From positions 310,001 to 374,000 of the forward strand of contig CALYLW010000542.1 of assembly GCA_944989445.1 (NCBI GenBank): a stretch of 64,000 nucleotides of DNA, written 5' to 3'. The stretch is from Ampullaceana balthica (lineage: Eukaryota > Mollusca > Gastropoda > Lymnaeidae). Below, one piece after another: positions 45,661 through 57,789 of this stretch. Every line of letters starts with the position of its first letter. The stretch's first letter is position 1. The position numbers and the translations under genes were made by a program. The notes beneath the pieces are model-generated. The model saw only the letters and a program-made list of their open reading frames with translations, did not search any database and was not told the DNA's origin.

Positions 45661-46149
45661 TGTGCACCAATTATGAGCGCACCAATAATACAGCACAGTG
45701 CGTTAAAAATAAATTATGTGACTGTAATGTGATCCACATCAAGCACATCTGTGATTTGAAGCAGTTTAAGCTTCATTGATGATTATGACTTGTCAGTTTA
45801 TTCACCCATTTGTCCATACATTATTACCACAACATTACCAAAACATGTAAAAGATAATATGTAATTTTTACACATGTTAATAATAAAGAACTATTCATTT
45901 TGCATGAAACGTAGTAAGCAAAGTTTGTCACAGGATAACAGAAAAGATTAAATTATTAACTGTTAATCATATTTACAATTTAATATAAACGTGTTAGTAA
46001 TTCACATAATCATAAACGTGTTTATTGTTGTCAAGTCAGCACCTTTTCAAGGTCTATTATGACTTGTCAGTTTATGCGCCCATTGGTCCATACATTAGTA
46101 CCTTTACACTTTACATTATCAAAAACATGTAAATAAAAAATTGTAACTA

Positions 46150-46853
46150 GAGGAAAAGTCCGATAATCCGGCTTCCAACAGTCCGGAATGCCCGATAGTC
46201 CGGCATCGCTCCAGAAAATTGTTTAAAAATTGTTTTTTTTCCAAAAGTGTGTCTTTAAAGTAAATAAAAACGCTTGAGAGCTATTGAACAAGAACTAACC
46301 GATGAGATCATTATCAACATTGTAGATAACTCTCAGCCTACTCAAAATCTTGAAGAAAGTGACTCAGATGCCGAAACGGAAGAAAAGGAAAAAATCAGCT
46401 GGGCAGAAGCTGCAGTATCACTAAATAAGTTTATCTCTTTTACTGAGGCTATTACTAGCTACAGTGCTTCAGAAATTATTGATTTCCATATCATTAGAAA
46501 TAAATTTTATACTAAACGCCAAAAGTCAAGAAAACAAAAAGACATAATTTGTGACTTTTTAAAGTCTAAGTGAAATATATTTTACAGAACGTGTACATAC
46601 ATTATATGAAATGTAAAATAAACTTTGTTCTATTTGCAGCAATAATAATTGCATACTGTATTTGTAGTTTAATTATTAACCTTATTGTTCTTATAATTAC
46701 GATTTATGTATGCATGTAGTTAAAAAAACAAAGTACATTTGTTTTACGGCAAAGCCTATACTAAAAAGAAGGGGCAACGCCCGATAGACCGGAATTTTCG
46801 ATAGTCCGGCACCGAGCCGGTCCCGAACGTGCCAGATTATCGGAATGTTACTG
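46150..46853 (+). mobile_element. Tigger-like DNA transposon remnant
   Basis: Inverted ends 'aaaagtccgataatccgg' and 'ccagattatcggaatgttac' are flanked by TA on both sides (46148-46149 and 46854-46855). Extra 'cgatagtccggcac' words lie inside both ends. It carries a transposase C-terminal fragment at 46274-46573. Confidence 0.75.
46274..46573 (+). pseudogene. Tigger/pogo transposase C-terminal fragment
   Basis: The frame has an acidic stretch (EESDSDAETEEKEK), then 'WAEAAVSLNKFISFTEAITS' and 'RNKFYTKRQKSRKQKDIICD' with FLKSK at the end. This fits the tail of Tigger/jerky-type DDE transposases (aeA...L..fi.f.E.......l..l......kr..k...i.dff). The DNA-binding and DDE domains are absent, so it is a deletion derivative. 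Confidence 0.65.
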
Positions 46854-47820
46854 TATTTACAAATATGAATAACAACGAACTATTTATTTTGCATGAAACC
46901 TTTGAAGTAAGTTAATCACTGGATAAAAGAAAATATTAAAGTATCAACAGGTAATCGTATATAAAATGTAATATACACGTTTTAGGAATTGTAATAAACG
47001 TTTTCATTATTGTCAAGTCAGCCCCCCTCCGGTTCTATATTAAAAGCAAAGATTTTTTATTCCAAATTAGTCTAAGACGCATTAAAATATTACATGTAAA
47101 TAACAATTTTAAAAAAACTATTGTGGGGAGGAGTACGATTTTTAAATATGTTATTTTTTTAAACATACAAATATGCAATCTCAAAGAATTTAAAAGAAAA
47201 ACAAACGCTAAACTAAAGCATAAGTTGGCAAATTTCATTTGCAGTAATAAATAATGGCTTTGTAGTTCAAAACGCATCGAAACTTGACAACCAAACGACA
47301 ACCAATTGTAAATTTCATAAACCGAAAAACGAATAATATATATTAATATAGAAAATTAAATTATAATTACGTACGTAATATTGACATGGACACATACAAA
47401 AAACGGACATTTAATACAAAAAATATAATAATAATATTAATCACATCAAATAAAACATGGCTCTTTTTACTTCGTTCCCTTCACACATTAATAAAAGCTC
47501 AAATAATGACGTCACGTCACAATTTTTATGGCGAGAAACACGTTTTGTTAATCTCGAAAGCAACATTTTTAATTCGAAGTGGTTATTCGGTTATCCGTAT
47601 AGCCTGCGATTGCTATTCGGACCGCTAGGCGTAGTAAGCGATAATTTTAAAGAATTTTCTTTATAAGTTTAAAAACCATCCCCCCCCCCACCAATCGAAT
47701 CGTGCTGGTCGCATCGATAGCGCACTCGATCCTCTTTAGGAGGTTTAGGGTTCGATTTTTAGTTGGGGAGTCTAAATTTTTTTTTACATGAATTGATAAT
47801 TTATAATATTTTTACATGGT
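46854..47820. other. Spacer, weak tRNA-like segment near 47700
   Basis: No gene is supported. 'ctggtcgcatcgatagcgca' and 'gtttagggttcgatttttag' (47705-47765) resemble A and B boxes of a decayed tRNA-SINE, but the match is too weak to call. Confidence 0.35.
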
Positions 47821-47829
47821 TTGTCCCTG

Positions 47830-48235
47830 ACAGAATCACATTTTAGGTTTAGGGATAGGTTTTAGGGGTAGGTTTAGTGATAGGTTATACATACTACTTA
47901 GGCCTATAGTTATAGGGTGTGGGCAAGGTTTAGTAATAGGTTTTAGGGTGTGGGTTGGTTTAGTTATAGGTTTTAGGTTGTGGGTTTGGTTTAGTTATAG
48001 GTTTTAGGGTGTGGGTTAGGTTTAGTGATAGGTTTTAGGGTGTGGGTTAGGTTTAGTGATAGGTTTTAGGGTGTGGGTTAGGTTTAGTGATATGTTTTAG
48101 GGTGTGGGTTAGGTTTAGTGATAGGTTTTAGGGTGTGGGTTAGGTTTAGTGATATGCTTTAGGGTGTGGGTTAGGATTAGTGATAGGTTTTAGGGTATGG
48201 GTTAGTTTTAGTGATAGGTTTTAGATTTAGAGTTA
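47830..48235. repeat. 31-bp minisatellite, about 12 copies
   Basis: Units of 'ggttttagggtgtgggttag' plus 'gtttagtgata'. Unit edges decay at both sides (single 'ttagggataggttttagggg' forms at the left). It contains TTAGGG-like words but is not a telomeric array. Confidence 0.9.
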
Positions 48236-48786
48236 GGGATTGTTACTCTTTTCTTCAAATTTTTTCTTAATTTTTTCTCCCTGAGCGTACAATTACTTTT
48301 AAAACAAGCCAAAAATAATGAAATTAACACAATTTTAAGTTCCAGCCATACTAGTACTACACTGTGACCTGCGCTGGGTCCGAATACACTTTTTTAATCT
48401 AAAAGAACCCGCCCGGGTCCGAATAGCCGCAGCCTTTTTAATTCTATATATTGTTATCGGGAGTTACCTCTCATAGCGTCACGGACAGATATGACTGACG
48501 TGACAGAAATTGCAAATTATGTATATTGACTAGCGTATCACCCGTCAAAAATGACGGAAGTTTTCAGCTGAAATCTATTTATTTTGAAAAAATTGCACTT
48601 TTTTTAGGGCGCCTACGGCGCCGACCTTTTTAAAAAGCCCAACTAGCTTGTCCTTGTTTGATAAATACGAAATATTAAACTTTCTGAAATGTACACAAAG
48701 TATTTTATAATAGGGGTTGTAGGGCGCCTAAGGCGGCCCCTTTGTTTTTATATTTTATAATTAACCATCATCAAATCCTCTTTTTT
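48236..48786. other. Spacer, nothing recognised
   Basis: Contains two 'agggcgccta' words (48607, 48722) and otherwise no gene or repeat that I can support. Confidence 0.35.
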
Positions 48787-49304
48787 AAATCCTTTATATT
48801 AACTCGTGGTGTCTGCGGCCGACCGACCGACCGACCGACCGACCGTCCGACCGACCGACCTTGTCGCCAAAACTTTTGATCGATTTTTAACCCACTTGCT
48901 CGCAAGATAGCGAGCTGAAATTTTGCAGGCAGTTTTGTACCGATGATAAAAACAATGTATCAAAATTTCAGATCGATCGCATGTACCGTAATTAAATTAT
49001 TGATTTTTTAGATTATTTTATTTATTCCTATGTATCATGCCCTTTTTTGAGATAGAGCGTCGCGGTGCGTATTATATTGAACAACCTTTCTGTCGCGCAA
49101 TAAGGTGCGTGTTTTATTGACAGCTCTTTTTATAAACATATTCCTGATCGGTGCGCATTATATTAAACATGTTTTATGACACAACTGCAATTTTGTATTT
49201 CTGGATGATCTGACGCTGCGTATTATAATGAACATTCTTTTAATTACTTCTCGTACATAAAGGATTTATAGTCAAAAACTTGGTTTTTTACGGGTTTTTC
49301 TTAT
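48787..49304 (+). mobile_element. AAATCCTTTAT-type MITE, tandem copy 1
   Basis: From 'aaatcctttatattaactcg' to 'aaaggatttatagtcaaaaa'. Interior words such as 'tcagatcgatcgcatgta' and 'aaacatattcctgatcggtg' are shared with 49306 and, inverted, with 29391. A (CCGA)n microsatellite lies at 48818-48860. Confidence 0.82.
48818..48860. repeat. (CCGA)n microsatellite
   Basis: About ten CCGA units with one CCGT, inside the MITE. The corresponding place in the 49306 copy lacks it. Confidence 0.9.
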
Positions 49305-49305
49305 T

Positions 49306-49790
49306 AAATCCTTTATATTAACTCGTGGTTTCTGCACCCTGGCTTGTCGCCAAAACTTTGGATCGATTTTTAATCCACTTCCTCGTAAGCTAGCGAGCTG
49401 AAATTTAGCAGGCAGTTTGGTGGCGATGATAAAAACTATGTATCAAAATTTCAGATCGATCGCATGTACGGTAATTAAATTATTGATTTTTTATATTATT
49501 TTATTTATTCCTATGTATCATGTTATTTTTTGAGATAGAGTGTAAGGGTGCGCATTATATTGAACAACCTTTCTGTCGCGCAATTAGGTGCGTATTTCAT
49601 TGACAACACTTTTTATAAACATATTCCTGATCGGTGCTTATTATATTAAACATGTTTTACGACACAACTACAATTTTGTATTGTTGGATGGTCTTGCGCT
49701 GCGTATTATACTGAACATTGTTTTAGTTACGTCTCATACATAAAGGATTTATAGTGAAAAACTTGGTTTTTTACGGGTTTGTTTTTTACA
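49306..49790 (+). mobile_element. AAATCCTTTAT-type MITE, tandem copy 2
   Basis: Follows the first copy head to tail at a spacing of 519 bp, with the same ends. The two copies differ by scattered substitutions, so the duplication is not recent. Confidence 0.82.
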
Positions 49791-50320
49791 TTGTTTCCTT
49801 TTCCGAAATTAAAATATGAGCTTAAACAATGATGTCATATAATATTTTTTTACAGCGCATCTTTAATTTGCACACCTTTTGATGCATTGGTCCAGTATTT
49901 TGATGCGCTGCTTTCTAAAATTAGTAGCGTCACGGACAGACACTACAGACGTGACAGAGATTGCAAATTATGTATATTGATATTATATATATTCGGGCTG
50001 CGGAAATAAACGATTAATTAATTGATTAAAATTATTTTCATCGATTAAAATTCGATTAAGATCTAAGAAAATATTGATATTTTTTCTCGAATTTATTATT
50101 TTTTGTTACTTACCTACTTTTCCCTCGTATTATTATTATTTATTTAGACGTGCGTACGTGAACAAAAAGGTTTTTCTTCCTTATTTCTTGCATAGCAGAA
50201 CAAATTTGCTGTGTAACGTCACAAAATTCGGGAGCCATATAATTACCGCAACTAAACCGATTTCGAAAAATAATGAATCGAGACTTAACGTTAAATAATA
50301 CGTTAAATAATATATATACT
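49791..50320. other. AT-rich spacer with hAT/MITE-like words
   Basis: 'cgattaattaattgattaaa' near 50012 resembles the element at the start of the window. No gene is supported. Confidence 0.35.
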
Positions 50321-50348
50321 AGGGGCAAGTACCCGGCTCCCGCCCGGG

Positions 50349-50897
50349 TTTAACAACAACAGCAACAACAAAAAAACAACAACAAAACAACAAAAACAAA
50401 ACAACAACAAAAACAACAAAAACAACAAAACAACAAAAACAAAACAACAACAAAAACAACAAAAACAACAACAAAACAACAAAAACAAAACAACAACAAA
50501 AACAACAACAAAACAAAAACAAAACAACAACAAAACAACAACTACAACAACAACAACAAAACAACAACTACAACAACAACAGCAACAACAACAAAGCAAC
50601 AACAACAAAACAACAAATACAACAGCAACAACAACAAAGCAACAACAACATGAAGGACATTGTCGTCGCAGGGCAAGGGATGTGGACAACAACAACAACA
50701 GCAAAAACAACACAAAAGCAGCAACAGCAACAACAACAGCAACAACAACAAAAACAAAACAACAACAAAAACATCAACAACAAAACAACAACAAAACAAC
50801 AACTACAACAACAACAGCAACAACAACAAAGCAACAACAACAAAACAACAACTACAACAACAAAAGCAACAACAACAAAGCAACAACAACAAAAAAA
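50349..50897. repeat. (AAC)n microsatellite, about 550 bp
   Basis: Imperfect CAA/AAC repeat with AAAAC variants and a 36-bp unique block, 'atgaaggacattgtcgtcgc' plus flank, at 50650-50686. Frames on both strands (poly-Gln/Asn/Thr on plus, poly-Cys/Val/Leu on minus) come from the repeat. Confidence 0.95.
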
Positions 50898-51075
50898 ATA
50901 TTTTATGGCGATAATCGCCTTCTTGTTAATCTCGACACCAAAATGTTTATTATTTTGCGTCATTATTTTACGTCTTAATTTTCAATAATTTTTATTTTAT
51001 ATAGCTCATATAGGGAAAAACTACATTTTGGGCCCCCGGCCCCCAGTATCTTATATATATGGAACGAAACCTGTT

Positions 51076-51335
51076 TAATAACCTTTCCGGTATAATTTTG
51101 TGTACGTGTACCAAATTTCACGTTATTTGGTTGTCCGGATCTTGAGTTATAAGGGAACAGACAGACGACGGACAGACAACAAATGCGTCTTATATATATA
51201 GAGATTAATAACCTTTCCGGTATAATTTTGTGTACGTGTACCAAATTTCACGTTATTTGGTTGTCCGGATCTTGAGTTATAAGGGAACAGACAGACGACG
51301 GACAGACAACAAATGCGTCTTATATATATAGAGAT
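51076..51335. repeat. 130-bp tandem duplication
   Basis: 'taataacctttccggtataa' to 'cttatatatatagagat' occurs twice, starting at 51076 and 51206, almost identical. It is the 3' part of a repeat family that ends in TATATATAGAGAT. Confidence 0.9.
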
Positions 51336-51339
51336 ACTA

Positions 51340-52785
51340 GTAGACCCGTCGTGCGTTGCAACGATCAAAGTAAAAATGAATAAATTTAAAGAAACCAATG
51401 AGTGGTATGTTTAAAAATAATTCTGAAGAAATCTTCGTGGAAAAAAAATCCAAGTTTCATAGCAAACGGATAAATAAATTAATAATTAAATAGCGTACAA
51501 AAGAAGAAACGATATTAAGGGCCCCGGCCCCAAAATGAGTGATATTATAGTTTTTTTTATTGCCATTGTACTCATTTCTTAAACGTTTAAGATTTTATTC
51601 GCTATTCAGTCATTAACAATCTTGACAAATAATGACACATGTATCCATTATTATACAAATTGAAATTAACATGTGTTTTGAACTTTATATCTTGCCCAGA
51701 ATGGGCCCTGGGGCCCTTAATGTTGTTTTTATCTATTGTACTCAATATATATTCCTCAATACCGTGTAAAATTGAATAGGGAATACAATGATTCAAATTC
51801 AGTAAAAAGACTTTTTCGAAGGAATGGAAATTAAGAGTTCAGTGCCCTATAGTAATATAGGCTCTTAAGTTTGTATATTCTAAGTTTTGTCAAAATCCAG
51901 TTTTTTTCTCAATATCTAACTCTTAAACTACTTTTTATATACCTAAAATAGGGGGAAAATAGCATTAAGGGGCCCTGGCCCATTCGGTGCAAGAGGTCAA
52001 TTTCAAAAAACTGTTCATTTTAGTTCATTTTTATTGTGGCTATATTTCTCAAGCTCTTTAAAAAGTAAATAGGAAAAATATCTTAAACATATACGAAAAA
52101 AGATATTTGGGGCCCCGGCCACGAAGATATTGGCATTAGAAGTGCAGTGTCTATATTATTTTAATATAGGCTACCAAGTTTTTGTGTGCAAAGTTTGGTG
52201 AAGTTCTATTCATTTACTAAGTAGCTAACGTAGAAACTATTTTTTATATAGCTCATATAAGATAAAAACGACTTTAAGGGTCCCAGGGCCCATTCTGGGC
52301 AAGATATAAAGTTCAAAACATCTGTTCATTTCAAATAGTATAATAATTGATACATGTGTCATAATTTGTCAAGAATGTTAATGACTGAATGGTGAATAAA
52401 ATCTTAAACGCTTAAAAAATGTGAATTTTTGGGCCCCCAGCCCCAAAGGAATGAATATTAGCAGTTTAGTGCCCTATAGTATTTTAATATTGGCTATCAA
52501 GTTGTCATATACACATTTTGGTTAAGATCCAATAATTTACACAGTAGCTAAAGCTTAAACTAATTTTTATATAGCTCGTCTAAGCAAAACATGACGATAT
52601 GGGCCCCCGGCGCCCCATGAGTGTTAAATTTTGAAAAAAGTGATAGTTACCATCCCGGGAGCATACTCAACAGTCTTGAAAAGTTTCACGACGATCGGGT
52701 GAATGGTTTAGACAGCTATAAAGGACATTCATACACACACAAACATATTTAAATATGTATATAAATATATATATATATATATATA
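51340..52785. repeat. Old repeats with GGGCCCCxGGCCC blocks
   Basis: Begins 'actagtagacccgtcgtgcg'. Blocks such as 'gggccccggccc' recur at about 51522, 51710 (inverted), 51970, 52110, 52290 and 52430, with shared words 'tgacaaataatgacacatgt' and its inverse 'gtcataatttgtcaagaatg' (51625 and 52350). It is related to the 165-bp satellite at 42401. No coding capacity. Ends in a (TA)n run at 52760-52785. Confidence 0.55.
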
Positions 52786-54069
52786 TACTTGAAAAATACC
52801 CGCACTTTGTAGCGGGAGTGTGCTGACCCTTTATCCAAGTATTAGGTGATGGTTATTACAATTTTTATTTGCCAGGTTAAATTTCAGATTCAACTATTTA
52901 GTTAAAATCTTATGAGACACAGAGATATGCCATTTTACCGTGTGAGTTGTTTTCACTTAATGTAGTGCCTTTTAACATAACCTTACTATTCAAAAGATAT
53001 GACTTATTAAATAATGATTCTTGCCGACCATAATAACTAAATTTACAATTTCATTCCCACTTGTACAAAATTAATATAGCGTATAATATGTTTTCCGAAA
53101 GAGCTCTACCACCCTCGTCACTCTAAAATTTAATATATAATTACGAAACTGCATCGTATCACAATTGTAACTTATATAAAATTTGTAACCACGTCTATGA
53201 GATAAAGAACATGTGGCACTATCCCTTTAAAAGCCAAAAGCTAATTGACTCATAGCGCAAATAAACAAAATTATAAATGTACTTTCTAAAATACTATTTT
53301 TAAAAAAACGGTCGTATTAAAATGATATAAAAAATGTGCAAACCATATTTAGACATATAGAAAGCTGGCCGCATAAAATAAAGTATTGTTATAAAGTAAA
53401 TGTACTGGATCAAAATAACTCTTCATTTTGACGTATTCATAATTGTCTAAACAGGGAAATAATATTTAACATTTTTATGTCTCTATATTTTACGATTTAT
53501 ATATACGGTTTATAAGCAATGTGTATAATTTCAAAAAGAAATCTTTTTTGTTTGTTCCCTATTTCGGATAAGGCATCATATTTTGTAAATTATATTCAAT
53601 GCACACACACCAGATTTTATATCTGAAAAATAAAATTCATTTAAAAAAAAAGATTCAACCGTCTGTTAATAAGGGCATCTTAAAAATGATTAAAAGGCAA
53701 TTTTAGAAATGGCCTATGCTATTCTGAATACAAAGGAATGAACATAAAAACATATTCAATTCGCAATTCATATTAATTAAGCGTTTTCAGGATCACTTCA
53801 TTAAATTTAGTCAACTTTTGTTAATACGTTCGGTAGCGAAAGTTTATATTGTATAGTGTATATAATGCTTAAGTAAACAGTTTTAAAGTGTACGTTTATT
53901 TGACATAGGCCATCACTTTAAACATAAAATAAACTCGCTACATCTGTGGTTTTTAATTAAATCTCGAGTTATGAATTAATTTTTTTTAAATCCCAATTTT
54001 ATTCATTGCATGTAAAATATTAATACAATGCATCGTGAAAATAACTGAAATAAAATAATTTAAACGCAT
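52786..54069. other. AT-rich spacer, partly duplicated downstream
   Basis: No gene. Segments near 53140-53210 and 53690-53850 have diverged copies at 54203-54270 and 54372-54520. Confidence 0.45.
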
Positions 54070-55089
54070 ATCTAATATATAAAGCTCAGTTGATATTTAT
54101 ATGTTTGTTTGTTTGTATCCATTAAAAAAAGGCCACTGCTTTGTTGACATTTTTCCAAAAGATCTCTGCTACTGTCGTCACTAAAAAAAGCTATTATATA
54201 TTTACGACACTGCAATGTAACACAATTTTAATTAATACAATATTTGCAACAGCGTCTATGAGATAAAGATAATAAAAATAAATAAAAAAAATTAGGCTAT
54301 ATTCCTAATTTTAAAAAAACAAACAAAACAAATCAATTTTATGTTAAAAATGCATGTGAAACCATCACAATAATCGATTTTAAAAATGGCCTATGTTAAT
54401 CCATCATCAAAGGAATGAACATAACATATTCAATTCGCAATACAAAATAATTAAGCGTTTTCAGGATCACTTTATTTAGTTTAATCTACTTATGTTAATA
54501 AGTCCGGTAGCCTAAGTTTAAATAGTATAAGTGTATAGGTTATGTAAAAGACAACAGCTTATGTAAAAGACAAACAAAATATAAATGTTATACTAATAGG
54601 ACACAGCTAAATTTAAGATGCGTACACGAAAATGTGAGCACAGTAAACAGGCGATAAAAGATTTTAAAACGTGCACCGCTAAAAATTAAGCCTTGAAAAA
54701 AATACTGACACAATTATTACATAAATAGGTTACTCCTTTAAATGTCGAGTTATGGAACAGAAAATAATTAAAACAAATTCGCAATTAAATTTAAACATGT
54801 AAACAATTAAATCTAATGCATCGTGTGGCAGTTGTAATTAAATATGTTTACGTGTCTATCTAATATATAGAAAGTAACAGTAAAGAAAATGACAATTCTT
54901 TGTACTACACAGCTCAAATTATGAAGCGTACACGAAAATGTGCGCACCGTAATTAGACATTATAATATTTTTTCAAATGCGCACGGCTGAAAATAAAGTA
55001 TTGGCATTGGAGAAAATAAACGTCACCAAAAGTAACTCGCTTTGAACGGCATTTGAACGTCCGCGTAAATTTGTTCAATACAGAAACGG

Positions 55090-55185
55090 AGTGATTATTC
55101 GGAGATATCTCCGTATAACGCCGGGGGTTATTCGGAGATATCTCCGTATAACGCTGGCCGTTATTCGTAGATTTTCCCATTATTC
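55090..55185. repeat. 33-bp palindromic minisatellite, first block
   Basis: Two to three units of 'ttattcggagatatctccgt' plus 'ataacgccggg'. GGAGATATCTCC is a perfect palindrome, and GTTAT/ATAAC extend it, so each unit can form a hairpin. Confidence 0.85.
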
Positions 55186-55843
55186 TTAGCGTTATACGCA
55201 GATTGTTTTGACTAGTTGCTGATTTGCTATAAGATTTTTAGAAATTCCCATAATCCGTGAGGTTATGGTCTCATCGTTAAGTGTTAAGGCATTCGATCCT
55301 TGAACTAAAACGGTCATATGCTTCATTGGGTCATTTTTAAATATTTTTTTCTAATTTCTTTTTTCAATTACTTTCCATGATCTTTAATTTATAATTATGA
55401 GGTTAGGATTAGGGCAGGGATTAGTATTAGTAGTATGAAAAAGTCTAAAGTAGTTTTTGTTATGAACTGTTGGAAACCCAGCGCTTAGGCCTTCCCTTAG
55501 CCTTAGTCTTAGGCTACTACTAGTACTGTACAAAGTGTACACTTAATGTAACTAACGGCTATGGACTTTTCCCACTTGTGACGATGCAGATTGATTAAAT
55601 TAATTTTAAAATCATTAATATTTTTAAAATAAATTTTAATATTATTTATAAGCAATACAAACACTAACAGTAATAAAACTAGATGAATGATTTTAATATT
55701 AATTTATTATTATTAAATCTCCATCGTCGTAAGTAAGTATGGCCATGGTCCATAATGACCATACTTCCATGTCCAAGATCCATAGCCATCTAAATGAAAT
55801 CTAGTAGGGTTTGTAAAAGTTAAAACAAAAATAATAAAGAATT

Positions 55844-56000
55844 ATTATCTTATCTGTTTACAGACGCTCCTTCTATACAGAAGATTATTGCGTCCTACGC
55901 TTATCTATGGTTTGTGTTTAGTCCTGCATTTTTATTAGAGATTTAAATGTTGATAAAGTGTTGGTTTTCCTGGATTCTTCAGGCAAGAAGAATTATTTTT
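55844..56000 (-). pseudogene. LINE ORF2 C-terminal fragment and tail
   Basis: The minus strand reads FFLPEESRKTNTLSTFKSLI and KMQD before a stop, nearly the same as 30480-30560. It is followed by the shared 3' tail with 'gaaggagcgtctgtaaacag'. Same LINE family, 5' truncated. Confidence 0.6.
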
Positions 56001-56494
56001 ATTTTGTTTTGTTTTGGTGTTTGGATAAAAAACAAGTACCAAGTAGAAAATTATTGTCAGCCAGCCGTTACTGTTACAAATGGTGGGCTGGTGTTTCAGA
56101 TCAGATGAATATTTTTTTTTCTAAAAGGCTAAAAGCTAAAATAAAGTAATAATTATCATTATCAGTAAAATAACACTTAAAAGAAATATAGTATATACCT
56201 ACTATACACACGAAAATATATTAATATATCAACATTATAATATTATAAGTATTATACTATATTTTATAATTAATAACTAGTACTTGTGCCTTGGCTTGTG
56301 TTACTATTATTGGGGCTAGAACTAATGAAATCAATTTAACATTCTTATAGTTACAAATCACTTAGAGCTGACAAGACTAAGCACAACTATTTATTTTGAT
56401 TTTTTAAAAAATGCTTTGACTTTGATGTAAACATACGGAATTTTATTATTATTATTATTTTTAAAAGAAATCTCCCGTATAACTTACTATAACT

Positions 56495-56612
56495 TATTCA
56501 CTATAACGCCGGGTGTTATTCTGAGAATTCTCCGTATAACGCCGGGAGTTATTCGGAGATTTCTCCGTATAACGCCGGGCGTTATTCGGAGATATCTCCG
56601 TATAACGCCTCC
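56495..56612. repeat. 33-bp palindromic minisatellite, second block
   Basis: Three to four units of the same palindromic sequence as 55090-55185, 1.4 kb away. The minus strand happens to translate as RRYTEISPNN-like repeats in both blocks; no gene is implied. Confidence 0.85.
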
Positions 56613-56868
56613 CATACAGAAATGAGGTTAAATTTTTTATTCTTTGTCGCTGCATTTTCTGATTATTTAATTTACGGCATTCGGGCAAAAGGGACAATTA
56701 CAAAAACTAACTTAAAACCACCTTCAGGGTAAAAGGAACCGTCCTGCCAAATTTGGTCCCCGTCCGTCATTTGGTTTTTCCGTGATTGTCTAACAGAAAG
56801 TCGAAAAGTGAAACATACAAACATACAAACATACAAACATACAAACATTTGAGCTTTATATATTAGAT

Positions 56869-56881
56869 ATATATAGAGATA

Positions 56882-56942
<61 letters not shown>

Positions 56943-57212
56943 GTGTGTGTGTATGTCTTTCAGTATGTTTGTCTTTTATACCTTAATACACCATTCATTC
57001 GTTCGTCATTAAACTTGAAGAGGCTGTCCAGTTTTAAAAAAAAAGTTTAATTAAGACTCGTGGGGAGGAGGTTGGTGCCAGGTGTTCAAAATGTTGTTTT
57101 TATTCTTTATTTGATCAAAATATAAATTAGTTTAATCGTTCGCTACTTGGTAGTTGGATGGATCTTGCCAAACTTGGTACATACAATATTAAAATACTAT
57201 AGGATATTAAAC
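56869..57212. other. (TA)n run and spacer
   Basis: A TA microsatellite at about 56880-56940 is followed by unremarkable sequence up to the hAT element. Confidence 0.6.
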
Positions 57213-57789
57213 TTCTAGTGCAGGGGTTCCTAACCAGTGGTGCATGCACCCCCAAGCGGTGCATGAGCAGGTTCCAGGGGGTGCATGAACGATTCAGAGG
57301 GGGAAAAAAGTAGAAGAAAAGAAAAAGAAGAAGGGAAATAAAGAAAAACTGATAATCTGAAAATGTAAACCATAAGCAAGGCATGCCGCGTCAAAGGGAG
57401 CCCATATACAACCCTTTTGATACTCGTTCACGCATATTCCCTCGGAATTTCTCGTTTTACGTCAAAGTTTTCTAAAAAAATAATTTAATTTTGTCATCAA
57501 ATACGTCAGATATATGGCTTCCGGTGACCCTCTCACTGTTTTGAGCGGATCTAAGAGTTGGGATTTTTTTCCTTCACTTTTATTGCTCGGTACGCTGCAA
57601 ATGCCTTAAAATCGTTAATTGTAAGTCAATATTCGTCCTTGAAACCTAAAATCTTGAGTTGAGCATCCAATTAAAGTAATTAAAAACATGAACTTCGTCA
57701 GTTAAAACTTGCCTGTGACTGGTACGACTTTCCGATTGTCATCACCCCCTCAAAATCGTTAATAAATATAAAGAGAGAGAGAGAGAGAG

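Larger units (their letters stand above)
54070..56868. mobile_element. Possible composite element with 19-bp inverted ends
   Basis: ATCTAATATATAAAGCTCA (54070-54088) and its exact reverse complement (56850-56868) face each other. Just inside are (GTTT)n at the left and (ACAAACAT)n at the right, so the inverted similarity extends to roughly 40 bp. The interior holds palindromic minisatellites and a LINE end (minus strand), but no transposase. The element status is inferred from the ends alone. Confidence 0.45.

Noticed and set aside
50303..50988. Poly-Cys/Val/Leu and poly-Gln/Asn frames
   Set aside because: Direct products of the AAC microsatellite.
55255..55330. tRNA gene at 'ggttatggtctcatcgttaa...gcattcgatccttg'
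   Set aside because: A- and B-box-like words are present, but no acceptor stem or cloverleaf could be drawn; at best a decayed SINE.
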